37,625 nt of DNA from an uncultured Flavobacteriales bacterium (GTDB taxonomy: Bacteria; Bacteroidota; Bacteroidia; Flavobacteriales_D; JABDKJ01): contig CALFHF010000238.1 in NCBI GenBank assembly GCA_937875855.1, positions 1 through 37,625 on the forward strand. The letters are read 5' to 3'. This document shows positions 24,878 through 33,243 of this stretch, piece by piece. The translations under genes and the position numbers were made by a program. How positions within the stretch are numbered: position 1 is the stretch's first letter; each line of letters starts with the position of its first letter. The notes under the pieces were generated by a model, which was not told the origin of the DNA, made no database searches, and worked only from the letters and a program-made list of their open reading frames with translations.

Positions 24878-25912
24878 ATGAAAAAAACCTTACTCGCTTT
24901 ACTTTGTGTTGGATTTGTAGCCTCTGCTTCTGCTCAGGTAATCATCTCTCAAGACTTTCAAGACTACCAGAACTTCGAATGGGTAACCGTGCCTGACGAT
25001 GCTGCTGCTGAAGATTGGATTAACTATGATGCAGACGCGTTGGCTGATGCTAACGCTCGTCCACAGGATTGGTTCGTGACTGATGACTTTCGTTATGTGA
25101 TTGAGGAGTATGATACAGATACGAACTTCATGATGGCCTCTAGTTCTTGGTTGGAAGGATTCTTGGAAGGAAACAGAAACTATCTTATCCTACCTGAATT
25201 GGATATAGATGCTGATAACATCGTCATCTCTTGGACTTCATCTACACGTCAAGCACCTAGATATGCTGATGGATATTCATTGGTAGTTTCTCCTGATGCT
25301 GAAGTTGCTGATCCAACTACTGCTTTCACTGATTTCTTATTCCGTGCCAGCCAAATGGTATCTATCGATGGAGATGGTTCTTCGTTGGATTACAATGATT
25401 TCACTTGGAATCCAACACCAGGTGATGGATTTGGTGGAACAGGATATCTACATGCAGATAACTTCACAGATCTTGACTATTTGATCCTTGATGATATCTA
25501 CATCGGAAAATTAGAGCCTCATGTAATGAGCCTTGCTGCATATGAAGGTGAGACTATTCGTATCGCTTTCTTGCATGATTCTGATGACGACAACTTGATT
25601 GGCGTTGATGATATCTTAGTTGAGTACAGTTCAACAGGATTGAACCAATACAGCTTCGAGCAGTTGCTTGATTTCTATCCTAACCCTGCAAGTGATGTGC
25701 TTAACTTGAGCTTCTCTAACCTAGTGAAGGACCAAGCAGTAGTAAACATCTACAATGCAATGGGAACATTGGTCATGACTCAGCAATTTGCTGGAAATGA
25801 ATTGACCACTGTACAGAACATCAACGTAAACAACCTTGCTGCAGGATTCTACAGCATTCAAGTGAGCTTGGATAACAAGGCGAACGTAGGAAGCAGCTTC
25901 ATCAAGAACTGA
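24878..25912 (+). CDS. Secreted cleaved-adhesin/choice-of-anchor-J protein with T9SS sorting domain
   Basis: A 344-aa secreted protein. Residues 1-19 are a signal peptide ending ASAQ. Residues ~20-255 resemble the choice-of-anchor J/cleaved adhesin beta-sandwich: ISQDFQDYQNFEWVTVPDD start, then NYLILPELDI, YSLVVSPDAE, and GETIRIAFLHDSDDDNLIGVDDILV, a run rich in Asp that could bind calcium. Residues ~265-344 are a T9SS type-A sorting domain (FYPNPASDVLNLSF, NIYNAMGTLV, LAAGFYSIQVSL). It probably acts outside the cell in adhesion or as a binding module; ligand unknown. Repeated use of a few codons suggests high expression. A strong terminator follows. Confidence 0.85.
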   Translation: MKKTLLALLCVGFVASASAQVIISQDFQDYQNFEWVTVPDDAAAEDWINYDADALADANARPQDWFVTDDFRYVIEEYDTDTNFMMASSSWLEGFLEGNRNYLILPELDIDADNIVISWTSSTRQAPRYADGYSLVVSPDAEVADPTTAFTDFLFRASQMVSIDGDGSSLDYNDFTWNPTPGDGFGGTGYLHADNFTDLDYLILDDIYIGKLEPHVMSLAAYEGETIRIAFLHDSDDDNLIGVDDILVEYSSTGLNQYSFEQLLDFYPNPASDVLNLSFSNLVKDQAVVNIYNAMGTLVMTQQFAGNELTTVQNINVNNLAAGFYSIQVSLDNKANVGSSFIKN

Positions 25913-25935
25913 GTCCGGCCTTAAGTTTAAAACTT

Positions 25936-25976
25936 TAAAAACCCTCGTTCCATTTCGGAGCGGGGGTTTTTTGTTT
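25936..25976 (+). terminator. Intrinsic terminator of the T9SS protein gene
   Basis: AAAAACCCTCGTTCC pairs with GGAGCGGGGGTTTTT through a 5-base loop with two G-U pairs, followed by further Ts. It is A-rich on the left, so it could also stop gcvP transcription reading the other way. Confidence 0.85.
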
Positions 25977-26143
25977 TGGAATTATTTGAAAGTGACTGGT
26001 GAACACTAAATACAAGTCCCCAAGCCTTTTCCACTATCAACCAATACCTTATCCTGATTACTCACAGTCCAAGTGAAGATAGACGAATCACTAGTGCCTA
26101 ACGCATCGAAGTGGAGTCCCCCATCAGCGTGATGGCCTGAGAC

Positions 26144-29026
26144 CTAATGACTGATCAATCGCTCAGATTCATCCATGGCATAACTCTCCACAGAAGGACA
26201 AGTGCAGATGAGGTTTCTATCTCCATATGCACTGTCAATGCGCGCTACGGGTGGCCAATACTTTTGCTCTGAAACATACGCTGCTGGGAAAGCAGCTAAT
26301 TCTCTTGAGTATGCATGCTGCCAATCTCTCACCACCTCATCAGCAGTGTGAGGCGCCATGATGAGAGGATTATCCTCTGTGGACATCTTGCCCTCAGCGA
26401 TGGCTCTGATCTCTTCACGTATAGATTTCATGGCTGTTATGAAGCGATCTAGTTCTTCTTTAGACTCACTTTCTGTAGGTTCTACCATCAAGGTACCCGC
26501 CACAGGGAATGAAACCGTAGGCGCATGAAATCCATAATCCATCAGACGCTTAGCGATATCTTCAACAGAAACTTTAGCGCTGTTCTTAAAGTCACGACAA
26601 TCTAAGATCATTTCATGGGCCACAGTCCCGTTCTCTCCTCTATAGAGAATGTCAAAATCTTTCTCTAGAACAGCTCGCAAGTAGTTTGCATTGAAGATAG
26701 CGATTTCAGTAGACCTCTTCAATCCGTCAGCTCCTAATAAGCGTATGTAGCCGTAAGAAATAAGCAGAATCAATGCACTGCCCCATGGAGCCGCTGAAAT
26801 GGCCTCGATGGCTTTTTCTCCTCCAGTTTCCACTACTGGATTCCCTGGGAGGAACGGAAGTAATTTCTCGACTACGCCAATAGGCCCCATTCCTGGACCT
26901 CCACCTCCGTGAGGAATAGCGAAGGTCTTATGTAGGTTCAGGTGACACACATCAGCACCTATTTCACCCGGGCTAGTGAGTCCTACTTGGGCGTTCATAT
27001 TAGCCCCATCCATATAGACCAGACCGCCATGTTCATGAATGATAGAAGTGACTTCACGCACCGAGGATTCGAAGACCCCGTGTGTACTTGGATAGGTGAT
27101 CATGAGACCAGCTAAGGAAGCACTGTGCGATTCGGCTTTCTTCTTCAGGTCAGTCACATCGATGTTGCCTTTTTCGTCACATGCCACAACTACTACAGAG
27201 TAACCCGCCATTACCGCGCTTGCAGGATTCGTTCCATGCGCTGAGGAAGGAATAAGCACCACTTTACGTTGAGCATCTCCATGATCCTCGTGGTAGGCTC
27301 TGATGACCATAAGCCCTGCGTATTCTCCTTGGGCACCGCTATTGGGCTGCAGAGAAACTCCTGCAAACCCCGTGATATGAGCTAAGTCACGTGCTAAATC
27401 TCGCAGGATTGCTCTGTATCCTTTCGTCTGGGATAGAGGAACGAAGGGATGCATGTTGGCAAAAGAAGGCCAAGAAATAGGTTCTAATTCTGCTGCTGCA
27501 TTTAATTTCATAGTACATGAACCTAAAGGAATCATGCTATGTACAAGGCTCAGATCTTTATTCTCCAAGCGCTTGATATAGCGCATCATCAGTGTCTCTG
27601 AATGCTTTGAATTAAAGACAGGATGAGTGAGGTAATCCAAGGCTCTCATTTTCAATGGAGATGCAGGAACCTTCTCAGGCCATTCTTCTTTCATGATGCC
27701 TTCACCGAAACATTTCAAAAGGTCTTTTACATCTTCATCTCTGCAAGTTTCGTCCAAAGCCACGCCAACTGATCCATCCTCGAAATAACGAAGATTGATC
27801 TTCAAGGTCTCTGCGGCAATCTTGACGCGCTCAGGCGCTTGAAGGTTGTTCAACTCCACCCTAATCGTATCAAAATACTCACTGTGACGCAGAGAATATC
27901 CCATGTGCTTCAATCCTTCAGCCAAGCGCAACGTATGAAAATGAATTCCCTCTGCAATATCACGAAGGCCCTTGGGTCCATGATAGACTGCATACATGCT
28001 GGCCATCACTGCAAGCAAGGCTTGAGCCGTACAAATATTAGAAGTCGCTTTGTCTCTTCGGATATGTTGCTCACGGGTCTGGAGCGCCATACGAAAGGCC
28101 GGATTTCCTTTTCTATCCACAGAAACTCCGATTATACGGCCAGGGATATTTCGCTTGAATTCATCTTTAGTAGCGAAGAATGCTGCATGGGGACCACCAT
28201 AGCCCAAAGGCACTCCGAAGCGCTGGCTGTTTCCTACCACTACATCAGCCCCCCAGCTGCCTGGGCTTGGCAGCAAGCAAAGCGCCATAAGATCAGACGC
28301 CACTACAGAACGCACCCCAGCATCATGGGCTTTCTTCATCAATGCTTTATGATCCATGACAGCTCCATCTCCCGCAGGATATTGGATAAAGAGTCCAAAG
28401 GCTCCTGTCATATCCTCAGCACTAAGGTCAGTAGATATTTTCAAAACAATGTCCAGAGCCTCAGCACGAGTGCGCAGCACGGACAAGGTCTGAGGGAAAA
28501 TATTTTCATCCACCAAGAAAGTCATGCGCCCCTCTTTCGCTTGCTCTCTTGAACGTGAAGAATAGAGCATAAGCATTCCCTCTGCCGCTGCAGTTCCTTC
28601 ATCAAGAAGGGAAGCATTGGCGATTTCAAGACCTGTAAGATCAGAAATGATCGTCTGGAAGTTCAATAGAGCCTCAAGCCGACCTTGGGAAATTTCAGCT
28701 TGATAGGGAGTGTAAGCGGTATACCATCCTGGATTCTCTAGGACGTTCCTGCGGACTACCGGAGGAGTAATCGTTCCATAATATCCCATGCCAATGAACG
28801 ATCGAAACACTTCATTCTCAGAAGCGAGATTGTGCATGTGCTCTAGGTATTCAGACTCGCTCATAGCTGGCGGTAAACTGAGTTCCTGCTTCAGGCGAAT
28901 CTCCTTAGGGATGGTCTTTTCTATGAGTTCTTGAACTGAATCTACTTGCATCGCAGCAAGCATGGACTTGATCTCTTCTGGACTACTAGGGCCGATGTGG
29001 CGTACACTGAAATTCATACGGGACAA
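26144..29026 (-). CDS. gcvP: Glycine dehydrogenase (decarboxylating), P-protein
   Basis: A 960-aa single-chain P-protein of the glycine cleavage system, which decarboxylates glycine and passes the aminomethyl group to lipoyl-GcvH. Both halves of the bacterial/mitochondrial type are fused: the N-terminal half ([35 protein letters not shown]) and the catalytic C-terminal half with PLP lysine K700 in [20 protein letters not shown]. The end [14 protein letters not shown] is standard. The start may be the ATG at 29026 or, three codons later, 29017; the promoter position makes 29017 slightly more likely. gcvT and gcvH are not nearby, as often in Bacteroidota. Confidence 0.96.
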   Translation of the reverse strand: MSRMNFSVRHIGPSSPEEIKSMLAAMQVDSVQELIEKTIPKEIRLKQELSLPPAMSESEYLEHMHNLASENEVFRSFIGMGYYGTITPPVVRRNVLENPGWYTAYTPYQAEISQGRLEALLNFQTIISDLTGLEIANASLLDEGTAAAEGMLMLYSSRSREQAKEGRMTFLVDENIFPQTLSVLRTRAEALDIVLKISTDLSAEDMTGAFGLFIQYPAGDGAVMDHKALMKKAHDAGVRSVVASDLMALCLLPSPGSWGADVVVGNSQRFGVPLGYGGPHAAFFATKDEFKRNIPGRIIGVSVDRKGNPAFRMALQTREQHIRRDKATSNICTAQALLAVMASMYAVYHGPKGLRDIAEGIHFHTLRLAEGLKHMGYSLRHSEYFDTIRVELNNLQAPERVKIAAETLKINLRYFEDGSVGVALDETCRDEDVKDLLKCFGEGIMKEEWPEKVPASPLKMRALDYLTHPVFNSKHSETLMMRYIKRLENKDLSLVHSMIPLGSCTMKLNAAAELEPISWPSFANMHPFVPLSQTKGYRAILRDLARDLAHITGFAGVSLQPNSGAQGEYAGLMVIRAYHEDHGDAQRKVVLIPSSAHGTNPASAVMAGYSVVVVACDEKGNIDVTDLKKKAESHSASLAGLMITYPSTHGVFESSVREVTSIIHEHGGLVYMDGANMNAQVGLTSPGEIGADVCHLNLHKTFAIPHGGGGPGMGPIGVVEKLLPFLPGNPVVETGGEKAIEAISAAPWGSALILLISYGYIRLLGADGLKRSTEIAIFNANYLRAVLEKDFDILYRGENGTVAHEMILDCRDFKNSAKVSVEDIAKRLMDYGFHAPTVSFPVAGTLMVEPTESESKEELDRFITAMKSIREEIRAIAEGKMSTEDNPLIMAPHTADEVVRDWQHAYSRELAAFPAAYVSEQKYWPPVARIDSAYGDRNLICTCPSVESYAMDESERLISH

Positions 29027-29039
29027 TGAAATTATGCCG

Positions 29040-29047
29040 CAAATATA
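29040..29047 (-). promoter_or_regulatory. Bacteroidota -7 element of gcvP
   Basis: TATATTTG on the minus strand matches TAnnTTTG exactly, 13 bases before the first gcvP ATG. The -33 region lacks a TTG. The leader is too short for a glycine riboswitch. Confidence 0.5.
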
Positions 29048-29116
29048 GGCTGAATGCTAGGTTTATACTCCTTTTGAATACAATGTTGAATAGTCTTCAA
29101 AAGCTAGCTAAAGCAC

Positions 29117-29124
29117 TATCTTTG
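29117..29124 (+). promoter_or_regulatory. Bacteroidota -7 element of the secreted unknown gene
   Basis: TATCTTTG matches TAnnTTTG exactly, 22 bases before the TTG start at 29147. No clear -33 TTG. Confidence 0.4.
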
Positions 29125-29146
29125 AATCCTGAAAAACACACAAATC

Positions 29147-29776
29147 TTGAGCTTTTCCTTTTCAATTATTTCTGGGACCATCTTGCTGCTTATCTCCTTG
29201 ATTTACAGTGTAAATGTGCTCGCTCAAGATAAAATTATGACGCTTTCAGGAAAGTATTTGGACGTAAATATTACCGATGATTCAGGAGCCAATGTTTTTT
29301 TCGATGTTCAAAAAAAGAACGGAAAGACACGCAAAATCTCTCTGCACAAAGGAGAGCTTTTCTCTGTTCAAAAAGATGGAAAGGAAGAGAGCGTACTCTA
29401 CGCCCAAGACCTGGATTTCGGCTATGATCTGAGTGAAGAGGATATACGCCATCTCATTTATGGTCAACATGACGCACGTGAAGGTTATAATGCGAATCCC
29501 TCCATGATTGGAGGGTTTGCGGTGGGGTTTGGGTCTTCGCTTTATTTGGGTTCGGGCTTGGTCCCTTTAACCATCCCATTTGCCTATAGCTTAGCCATGC
29601 AAATCCCGTATATCAAGATTAAGCAGAAGACAATCTCTGACCAGGCTTATACGTTGAATGACTATTACAAGGAAGGGTATAACAAGACGGCCCGGAGTAA
29701 GAAGATGATTCGCTCTTTCCTAGGATGCGCTACTGGCGTGGTTTTAGGCATGGGGATATCGGAATTAACACAATAG
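29147..29776 (+). CDS. Secreted or membrane protein of unknown function
   Basis: A 209-aa protein that I cannot assign. Residues 1-~26 form a signal peptide ending NVLAQ. Residues ~27-95 are a charged beta-type domain (KIMTLSGKYLDVNITDD, NVFFDVQKKNGKTRKISLHK) resembling small sensor-like beta domains. The rest has two hydrophobic glycine-rich stretches (~118-150, GGFAVGFGSSLYLGSGL, and ~190-205, FLGCATGVVLGMGI) that may be membrane hairpins. The start codon is TTG, the first usable one after an upstream stop and just after a TATCTTTG promoter element. The neighbouring bacilliredoxin has its own promoter inside the end of this gene. Confidence 0.65.
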   Translation: MSFSFSIISGTILLLISLIYSVNVLAQDKIMTLSGKYLDVNITDDSGANVFFDVQKKNGKTRKISLHKGELFSVQKDGKEESVLYAQDLDFGYDLSEEDIRHLIYGQHDAREGYNANPSMIGGFAVGFGSSLYLGSGLVPLTIPFAYSLAMQIPYIKIKQKTISDQAYTLNDYYKEGYNKTARSKKMIRSFLGCATGVVLGMGISELTQ

Positions 29777-29791
29777 ATGGGCATTTAGCCT

Positions 29792-29799
29792 TATCTTTG
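29792..29799 (+). promoter_or_regulatory. Bacteroidota -7 element of the bacilliredoxin gene
   Basis: TATCTTTG matches TAnnTTTG exactly, 21 bases before the ATG at 29821. It supports that ATG over the upstream in-frame one at 29725. Confidence 0.45.
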
Positions 29800-29820
29800 A
29801 AGTTCAAAAAAATTATAGCG

Positions 29821-30237
29821 ATGTATCCTGAAGAACTCGTAATGCCTATGAAAAGTGAGCTCACCGCAGTGGGGTTCAAAGAACTAACTAGCCCAGCAGC
29901 TGTAGATTCCTTCATGGAAGAAAGCAATGGCAAGACCTCTATGGTCGTCATCAATTCTGTATGCGGATGCGCTGCAGGAACACTACGCCCGGGAGTGAAA
30001 GCTTCCCTTTCCAACGAAAAACTACCAAACATCCTAGCGACTTCCTTTGCAGGTTTCGATACAGATGCTGTAGCTCAAGTGAGAAAATACCTTTTGCCTT
30101 ATCCTCCATCATCTCCATCTATCGGCTTCTTCAAGAACGGAGCCTTGGTGCACATGGTGGAACGTCATCACATAGAGGGCAGATCAGCTGACATGATTGC
30201 TGAGCACTTAAAGGCAGTGTATAATGAGTATTGTTGA
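29821..30237 (+). CDS. BrxA/BrxB-family bacilliredoxin (YphP/YqiW)
   Basis: A 138-aa thioredoxin-fold protein of the BrxA/BrxB (DUF1094) family. MYPEELVMPMKSELTAVGF is the standard start, so the gene begins at 29821. The redox motif is C48-G-C50 in NSVCGCAAGTLRPG, the CxC site of this family. In Bacillus these proteins remove bacillithiol from proteins; in Bacteroidota, which commonly lack confirmed bacillithiol use, the partner thiol is uncertain. The C-terminus (LVHMVERHHIEGRSADMIAEHL) is also typical. Confidence 0.92.
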   Translation: MYPEELVMPMKSELTAVGFKELTSPAAVDSFMEESNGKTSMVVINSVCGCAAGTLRPGVKASLSNEKLPNILATSFAGFDTDAVAQVRKYLLPYPPSSPSIGFFKNGALVHMVERHHIEGRSADMIAEHLKAVYNEYC

Positions 30238-30325
30238 TTGTTGACTGGTTGTCGGTTGATAGTTGACAGGGCTACTGTACTAAAAAACTATTGCCCAAAA
30301 ACTAGTGACTATTGCCTACTTCCGC
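30232..30325. repeat. Low-complexity intergenic repeat between bacilliredoxin and gatC
   Basis: Imperfect GTTGA(C/T)TGTTGAC-like units run from 30232 to 30267, followed by two AAAAACTA...ACTATTGCC units (30282-30297) and a short TTCCGCGAAGCGAAGG hairpin-like end. Such strings occur between genes in flavobacterial genomes. No coding frame is seen. Confidence 0.4.
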
Positions 30326-30335
30326 GAAGCGAAGG

Positions 30336-30632
30336 TCACCCAATAACTTTAGGCACCTTGAAATAATACGTATCCTTAGATGGTGCGTTTTTCAATGCGT
30401 GAGCCTGCGAGACCATTCCCTTTACCTCATCTTCTCTGGTCCTTCCTGTCTCCTCCGTCATATGGATTAAAGGCTCTACACCTGCAGTGTCTATCTCCTC
30501 CAGCTTGTTGAATAAATCAAGCATGCGTTCCATATCTTCTTTGATTTGGATGCGTTCTTTTCCATTGAATTGGAGCTTCGCCAATGTGGAGAGCTTGTCA
30601 ATAAGGCTGTCATCAATCTTCATAGCGCTCAA
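30336..30632 (-). CDS. gatC: Asp-tRNA(Asn)/Glu-tRNA(Gln) amidotransferase subunit C
   Basis: A 98-aa (or 95 if starting at the Met at 30623) small subunit of GatCAB, which converts mischarged Glu-tRNA-Gln or Asp-tRNA-Asn to the correct amide form. Landmarks are LIDKLSTLAKLQF, the helical EDMERMLDLFNKLEEIDTAGVEPL, and the conserved C-terminal FKVPKVIG that wraps around GatA. Subunits A and B are not in the window. Its start overlaps the end of the acyltransferase gene, so the two are one transcript. Confidence 0.93.
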   Translation of the reverse strand: MSAMKIDDSLIDKLSTLAKLQFNGKERIQIKEDMERMLDLFNKLEEIDTAGVEPLIHMTEETGRTREDEVKGMVSQAHALKNAPSKDTYYFKVPKVIG

Positions 30633-31413
30633 ATTTACGGGATTGGCTCAATCCACGTTCTACTAACGGAGTATTAATCACTTCATATACCTTTTCCCTT
30701 AATGGAGATAAATCCAGCATATCCATTCCTGTCGTATAAATAGGCGGATGCACAATCACCTCACATGTACCAGGGCTAGCTTTTGACAAGAAGCGATAGG
30801 GATTAGCCATTCGCTCATGATTGTAGAGGAAAGTGATGGGAAGAATAGGCACTTGCTTGGTCAACGCCATTTTAAATGCTCCGTTCTTAAATCTCTTCAA
30901 CTGCGGGCTGTCTTCAGGAATCATGCCTTCAGGGAAAATAGCCACAGCAATTCCTTCATCTAATGCTTCCATCGCTTCATCTAGGGAAACTCGGGCTTCC
31001 TTGGCATTTTCTCTGTTCACGCTGATGTCCATTCCTTTTCTGAAGAAAACACCCACCATGAGCCATTTGCGCAATTCGCTTTTACCCATAAACTTGAAAT
31101 AATCAGTGAGGACTGGAAACATGAAAATAATGTCCAGATAGCTCTGATGATTGATGCAAGCGATATACGGATAGCAGTCCTTCAAGTGTTCCTTTCCATG
31201 AATTTTAAACCGCACGAAAAAGAGAGAACTGAGCACACGGCACCAAAGTACTTTCACTTTGAACGCCCTGGGGTGTCGCTCTTTCTTGTTCAAATTAAAA
31301 TGCACGAAAGGATAGAAAATGACCCATACCACGAAGAACACTATCACCATATAGATCCTGTAGATGTACCAAAAAGGGGCTAAGAAATAGGGGCTAATTA
31401 CTGTTTGTCTCAT
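30613..31413 (-). CDS. plsC: 1-acyl-sn-glycerol-3-phosphate acyltransferase (PlsC family)
   Basis: A 266-aa membrane-associated acyltransferase. One N-terminal membrane segment (~12-37) precedes the catalytic NHQSYLD (H-x4-D) near 89-95 and the substrate-binding FPEGMIPED near 158-166, where PEG of the family is kept. It adds the second acyl chain to lysophosphatidic acid, giving phosphatidic acid for phospholipid synthesis. Closely related acyltransferases acting on other lipids cannot be excluded. The gene overlaps gatC by up to 20 bases. Confidence 0.9.
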   Translation of the reverse strand: MRQTVISPYFLAPFWYIYRIYMVIVFFVVWVIFYPFVHFNLNKKERHPRAFKVKVLWCRVLSSLFFVRFKIHGKEHLKDCYPYIACINHQSYLDIIFMFPVLTDYFKFMGKSELRKWLMVGVFFRKGMDISVNRENAKEARVSLDEAMEALDEGIAVAIFPEGMIPEDSPQLKRFKNGAFKMALTKQVPILPITFLYNHERMANPYRFLSKASPGTCEVIVHPPIYTTGMDMLDLSPLREKVYEVINTPLVERGLSQSRKFERYED

Positions 31414-31537
31414 GGTCTATGCGTGAAAGTAGCAGTTAGGATTGACCTTATTCTAGAACTTTTGCTCAGAATCTTCGTAAAAGACATACTAGTAGGCATT
31501 GTTTTTACATGATATAAGTCCACCAAAACGATTCATT

Positions 31538-31651
31538 ATGAGTATCAAAGAAGCATTTTTAAAATTAGAGACCTGGTTCAATGAGCAATTTGCTTGGTTC
31601 TTCACTAATGGCATGAAAGCCCAACAAGAACCTCACGAAAAGAGGTTATAG
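31538..31651 (+). CDS. Putative 37-aa small protein
   Basis: A short ORF in the gap before the convergent aldehyde dehydrogenase gene, overlapping its last 6 bases. The product begins MSIKEAFLKLETWFNEQF and continues AWFFTNGM, then a charged polar end (QQEPHEKRL). The first 25 residues form an amphipathic aromatic helix with three Trp/Phe clusters, suggesting membrane-surface binding. The composition and pattern look like a real protein rather than chance, and I recall similar ~40-aa proteins in Flavobacteriia, but cannot verify this. No exact TAnnTTTG precedes it. Confidence 0.55.
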   Translation: MSIKEAFLKLETWFNEQFAWFFTNGMKAQQEPHEKRL

Positions 31652-33088
31652 TTTAATGCACACGTTCTTCTCCTCAGTGAAGAAATGTAACGCATGATAG
31701 CCGCCTTCTCTTCCCACACCCGAGTCTTTCACACCGCCAAAAGGCGTTCTCAAGTCTCTTAGCAACCAGGTATTTATCCAGATAATACCTGCCTCAATAC
31801 CATGTGCCATGCGATGAGCGCGTTTTAAATCGCTGGTCCATACACTGGATGCTAGTCCATACTTTGATGCATTAGCCAAGGCAAGGCCTTCTTGCTCTGT
31901 GTCAAAAGGCATGATGGTAACCACAGGTCCAAAGATCTCTTCCTGGTTGGTTCTACAGTCCATACTAAGGCCTTCTATAACTGTAGGAGCGATATACCAT
32001 CCTTCTTTGAATTCTCCTTCCATGATTAGGCGAATACCTCCGCATAGTACTGAGCCTCCTTCTGACTTCGCCAAGTCAACATAGCCTAAAACTTTATTCA
32101 TATGTGCTTCGCTCACCACTGCCCCCAGCTTGCTTTCAGATAAATGTGGCGGCCCCACTTTGAGGTTTTCCACCTTTTCCACGAAGTCTTTCTTAAATTG
32201 TTCGTAGAGTCCTTTTTGGACCAAAATCCTGCTTCCGCAGAGACATATTTGTCCTTGATTGGAAAAAGAAGCGCGCGTAACTGTGCTTAACATGTCGGCA
32301 TAATCGCAATCATCAAAGATGACCGTGGCATTCTTTCCTCCCAATTCAAGAGATAGTTTTTTGAATCGCGGAGCTGCTGATTTCGCAATGGCTGCTCCAG
32401 TGCTCGTGCCTCCAGTGAAACTGATAGCTTGAATTTCAGGATGTTCTACTATTGCTCTACCTGCCTTAGCTCCTAGGCCATGAATGATGTTCAAAACCCC
32501 TGCTGGCAAGCCCACTTCTTGACAAATCTCGCCTAAAAGAAAGGCTGTATAAGGCGTCACTTCTGAAGGTTTAGCCAAGACACAATTACCTGAGGCCAGA
32601 GCAGGTGCAATCTTCCAAGTGAAGAGATAGAGCGGTAAATTCCATGGAGAGATACAAGCCACAACGCCTAAAGGGCTTCTGTGGCTGTAGTTTATGGCAT
32701 CGTCATCGGATTGATAGGAGGCGTTCTCATCATGCAGAATAGCCGAAGCGAAGAAGCGCATATTGGCCGAAGCCCTTGGTATATCAACCTCTGCGGCTAG
32801 TTTCACCGGTTTTCCATTGTCTTTGGACTCGGCCAGTGCCAGTTCTTCAGCCCTTTCTTGGATGCGATCTGCAATGGCAAGCATATAGTTCGATCTTTCC
32901 CTCATGGATAAAGCTTTCCAAAGAGGCAATGCATTTTTTGCGGCTTGAATGGCCAATTCTACATCCTCTTGATCCGAATCAGGGATGTGGGAATAGATTT
33001 TTCCTGTAGCTGGTTCGTAATTATCGAGGTAATTTCCACTTACAGGAGCCGTGGATCGCCCATTTATATAATTGCTAATCTTCTTCAT
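31646..33088 (-). CDS. Aldehyde dehydrogenase (NAD-dependent, ALDH superfamily)
   Basis: A 480-aa cytoplasmic enzyme; I start it at the Met of MKKISNYINGRS (33088), eight codons inside the longest frame. Family residues, numbered from that Met: the general base E249 in LELGGKN and the nucleophile C282 in SNQGQICLCGSR, plus SPWNLP and FTGGTSTG cofactor motifs and the C-terminal TPFGGVKDSGVGREGG. GQICLCGSRILV and the overall pattern resemble the 2-aminomuconate/hydroxymuconate semialdehyde dehydrogenases (ALDH8-like). No kynurenine or catechol pathway genes are nearby, so the substrate stays open. It stands alone, convergent with the 37-aa ORF. Confidence 0.9.
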   Translation of the reverse strand: MKKISNYINGRSTAPVSGNYLDNYEPATGKIYSHIPDSDQEDVELAIQAAKNALPLWKALSMRERSNYMLAIADRIQERAEELALAESKDNGKPVKLAAEVDIPRASANMRFFASAILHDENASYQSDDDAINYSHRSPLGVVACISPWNLPLYLFTWKIAPALASGNCVLAKPSEVTPYTAFLLGEICQEVGLPAGVLNIIHGLGAKAGRAIVEHPEIQAISFTGGTSTGAAIAKSAAPRFKKLSLELGGKNATVIFDDCDYADMLSTVTRASFSNQGQICLCGSRILVQKGLYEQFKKDFVEKVENLKVGPPHLSESKLGAVVSEAHMNKVLGYVDLAKSEGGSVLCGGIRLIMEGEFKEGWYIAPTVIEGLSMDCRTNQEEIFGPVVTIMPFDTEQEGLALANASKYGLASSVWTSDLKRAHRMAHGIEAGIIWINTWLLRDLRTPFGGVKDSGVGREGGYHALHFFTEEKNVCIKL

Positions 33089-33182
33089 TGACATGGTCCA
33101 AAGGTAGTTCATAGCCTGATTTATAGGCCTAACAGCATTCCCATAATCGCAATTTTGATTTGACAGTCGGTTGAATTACGCA

Positions 33183-33213
33183 TTGTTCATACACAGGATA
33201 GATGATATATTTG
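33183..33213 (+). promoter_or_regulatory. Consensus Bacteroidota promoter of the Cys-repeat lipoprotein
   Basis: TTG (33183-33185), exactly 20 bases, then TATATTTG (33206-33213): a full match to TTG-N19-21-TAnnTTTG. Transcription would start near 33220, which excludes the in-frame ATG at 33202 and selects the one at 33244. Confidence 0.65.
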
Positions 33214-33243
33214 TGGTGTACTACAAACGGACCCGTTCCCAAT

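Noticed and set aside
27839-28552. 237-codon open frame on the plus strand inside gcvP
   Set aside because: Antisense to the conserved GcvP coding sequence, with an unnatural composition rich in His, Ser and Arg.
29017-29146. Glycine riboswitch before gcvP
   Set aside because: The predicted leader is under 20 bases and no tandem aptamer structure is present.
29026-29232. 68-codon frame on the plus strand before the secreted unknown gene
   Set aside because: It begins inside the gcvP start and overlaps the TTG-started gene, which has a clear signal peptide; composition is not protein-like.
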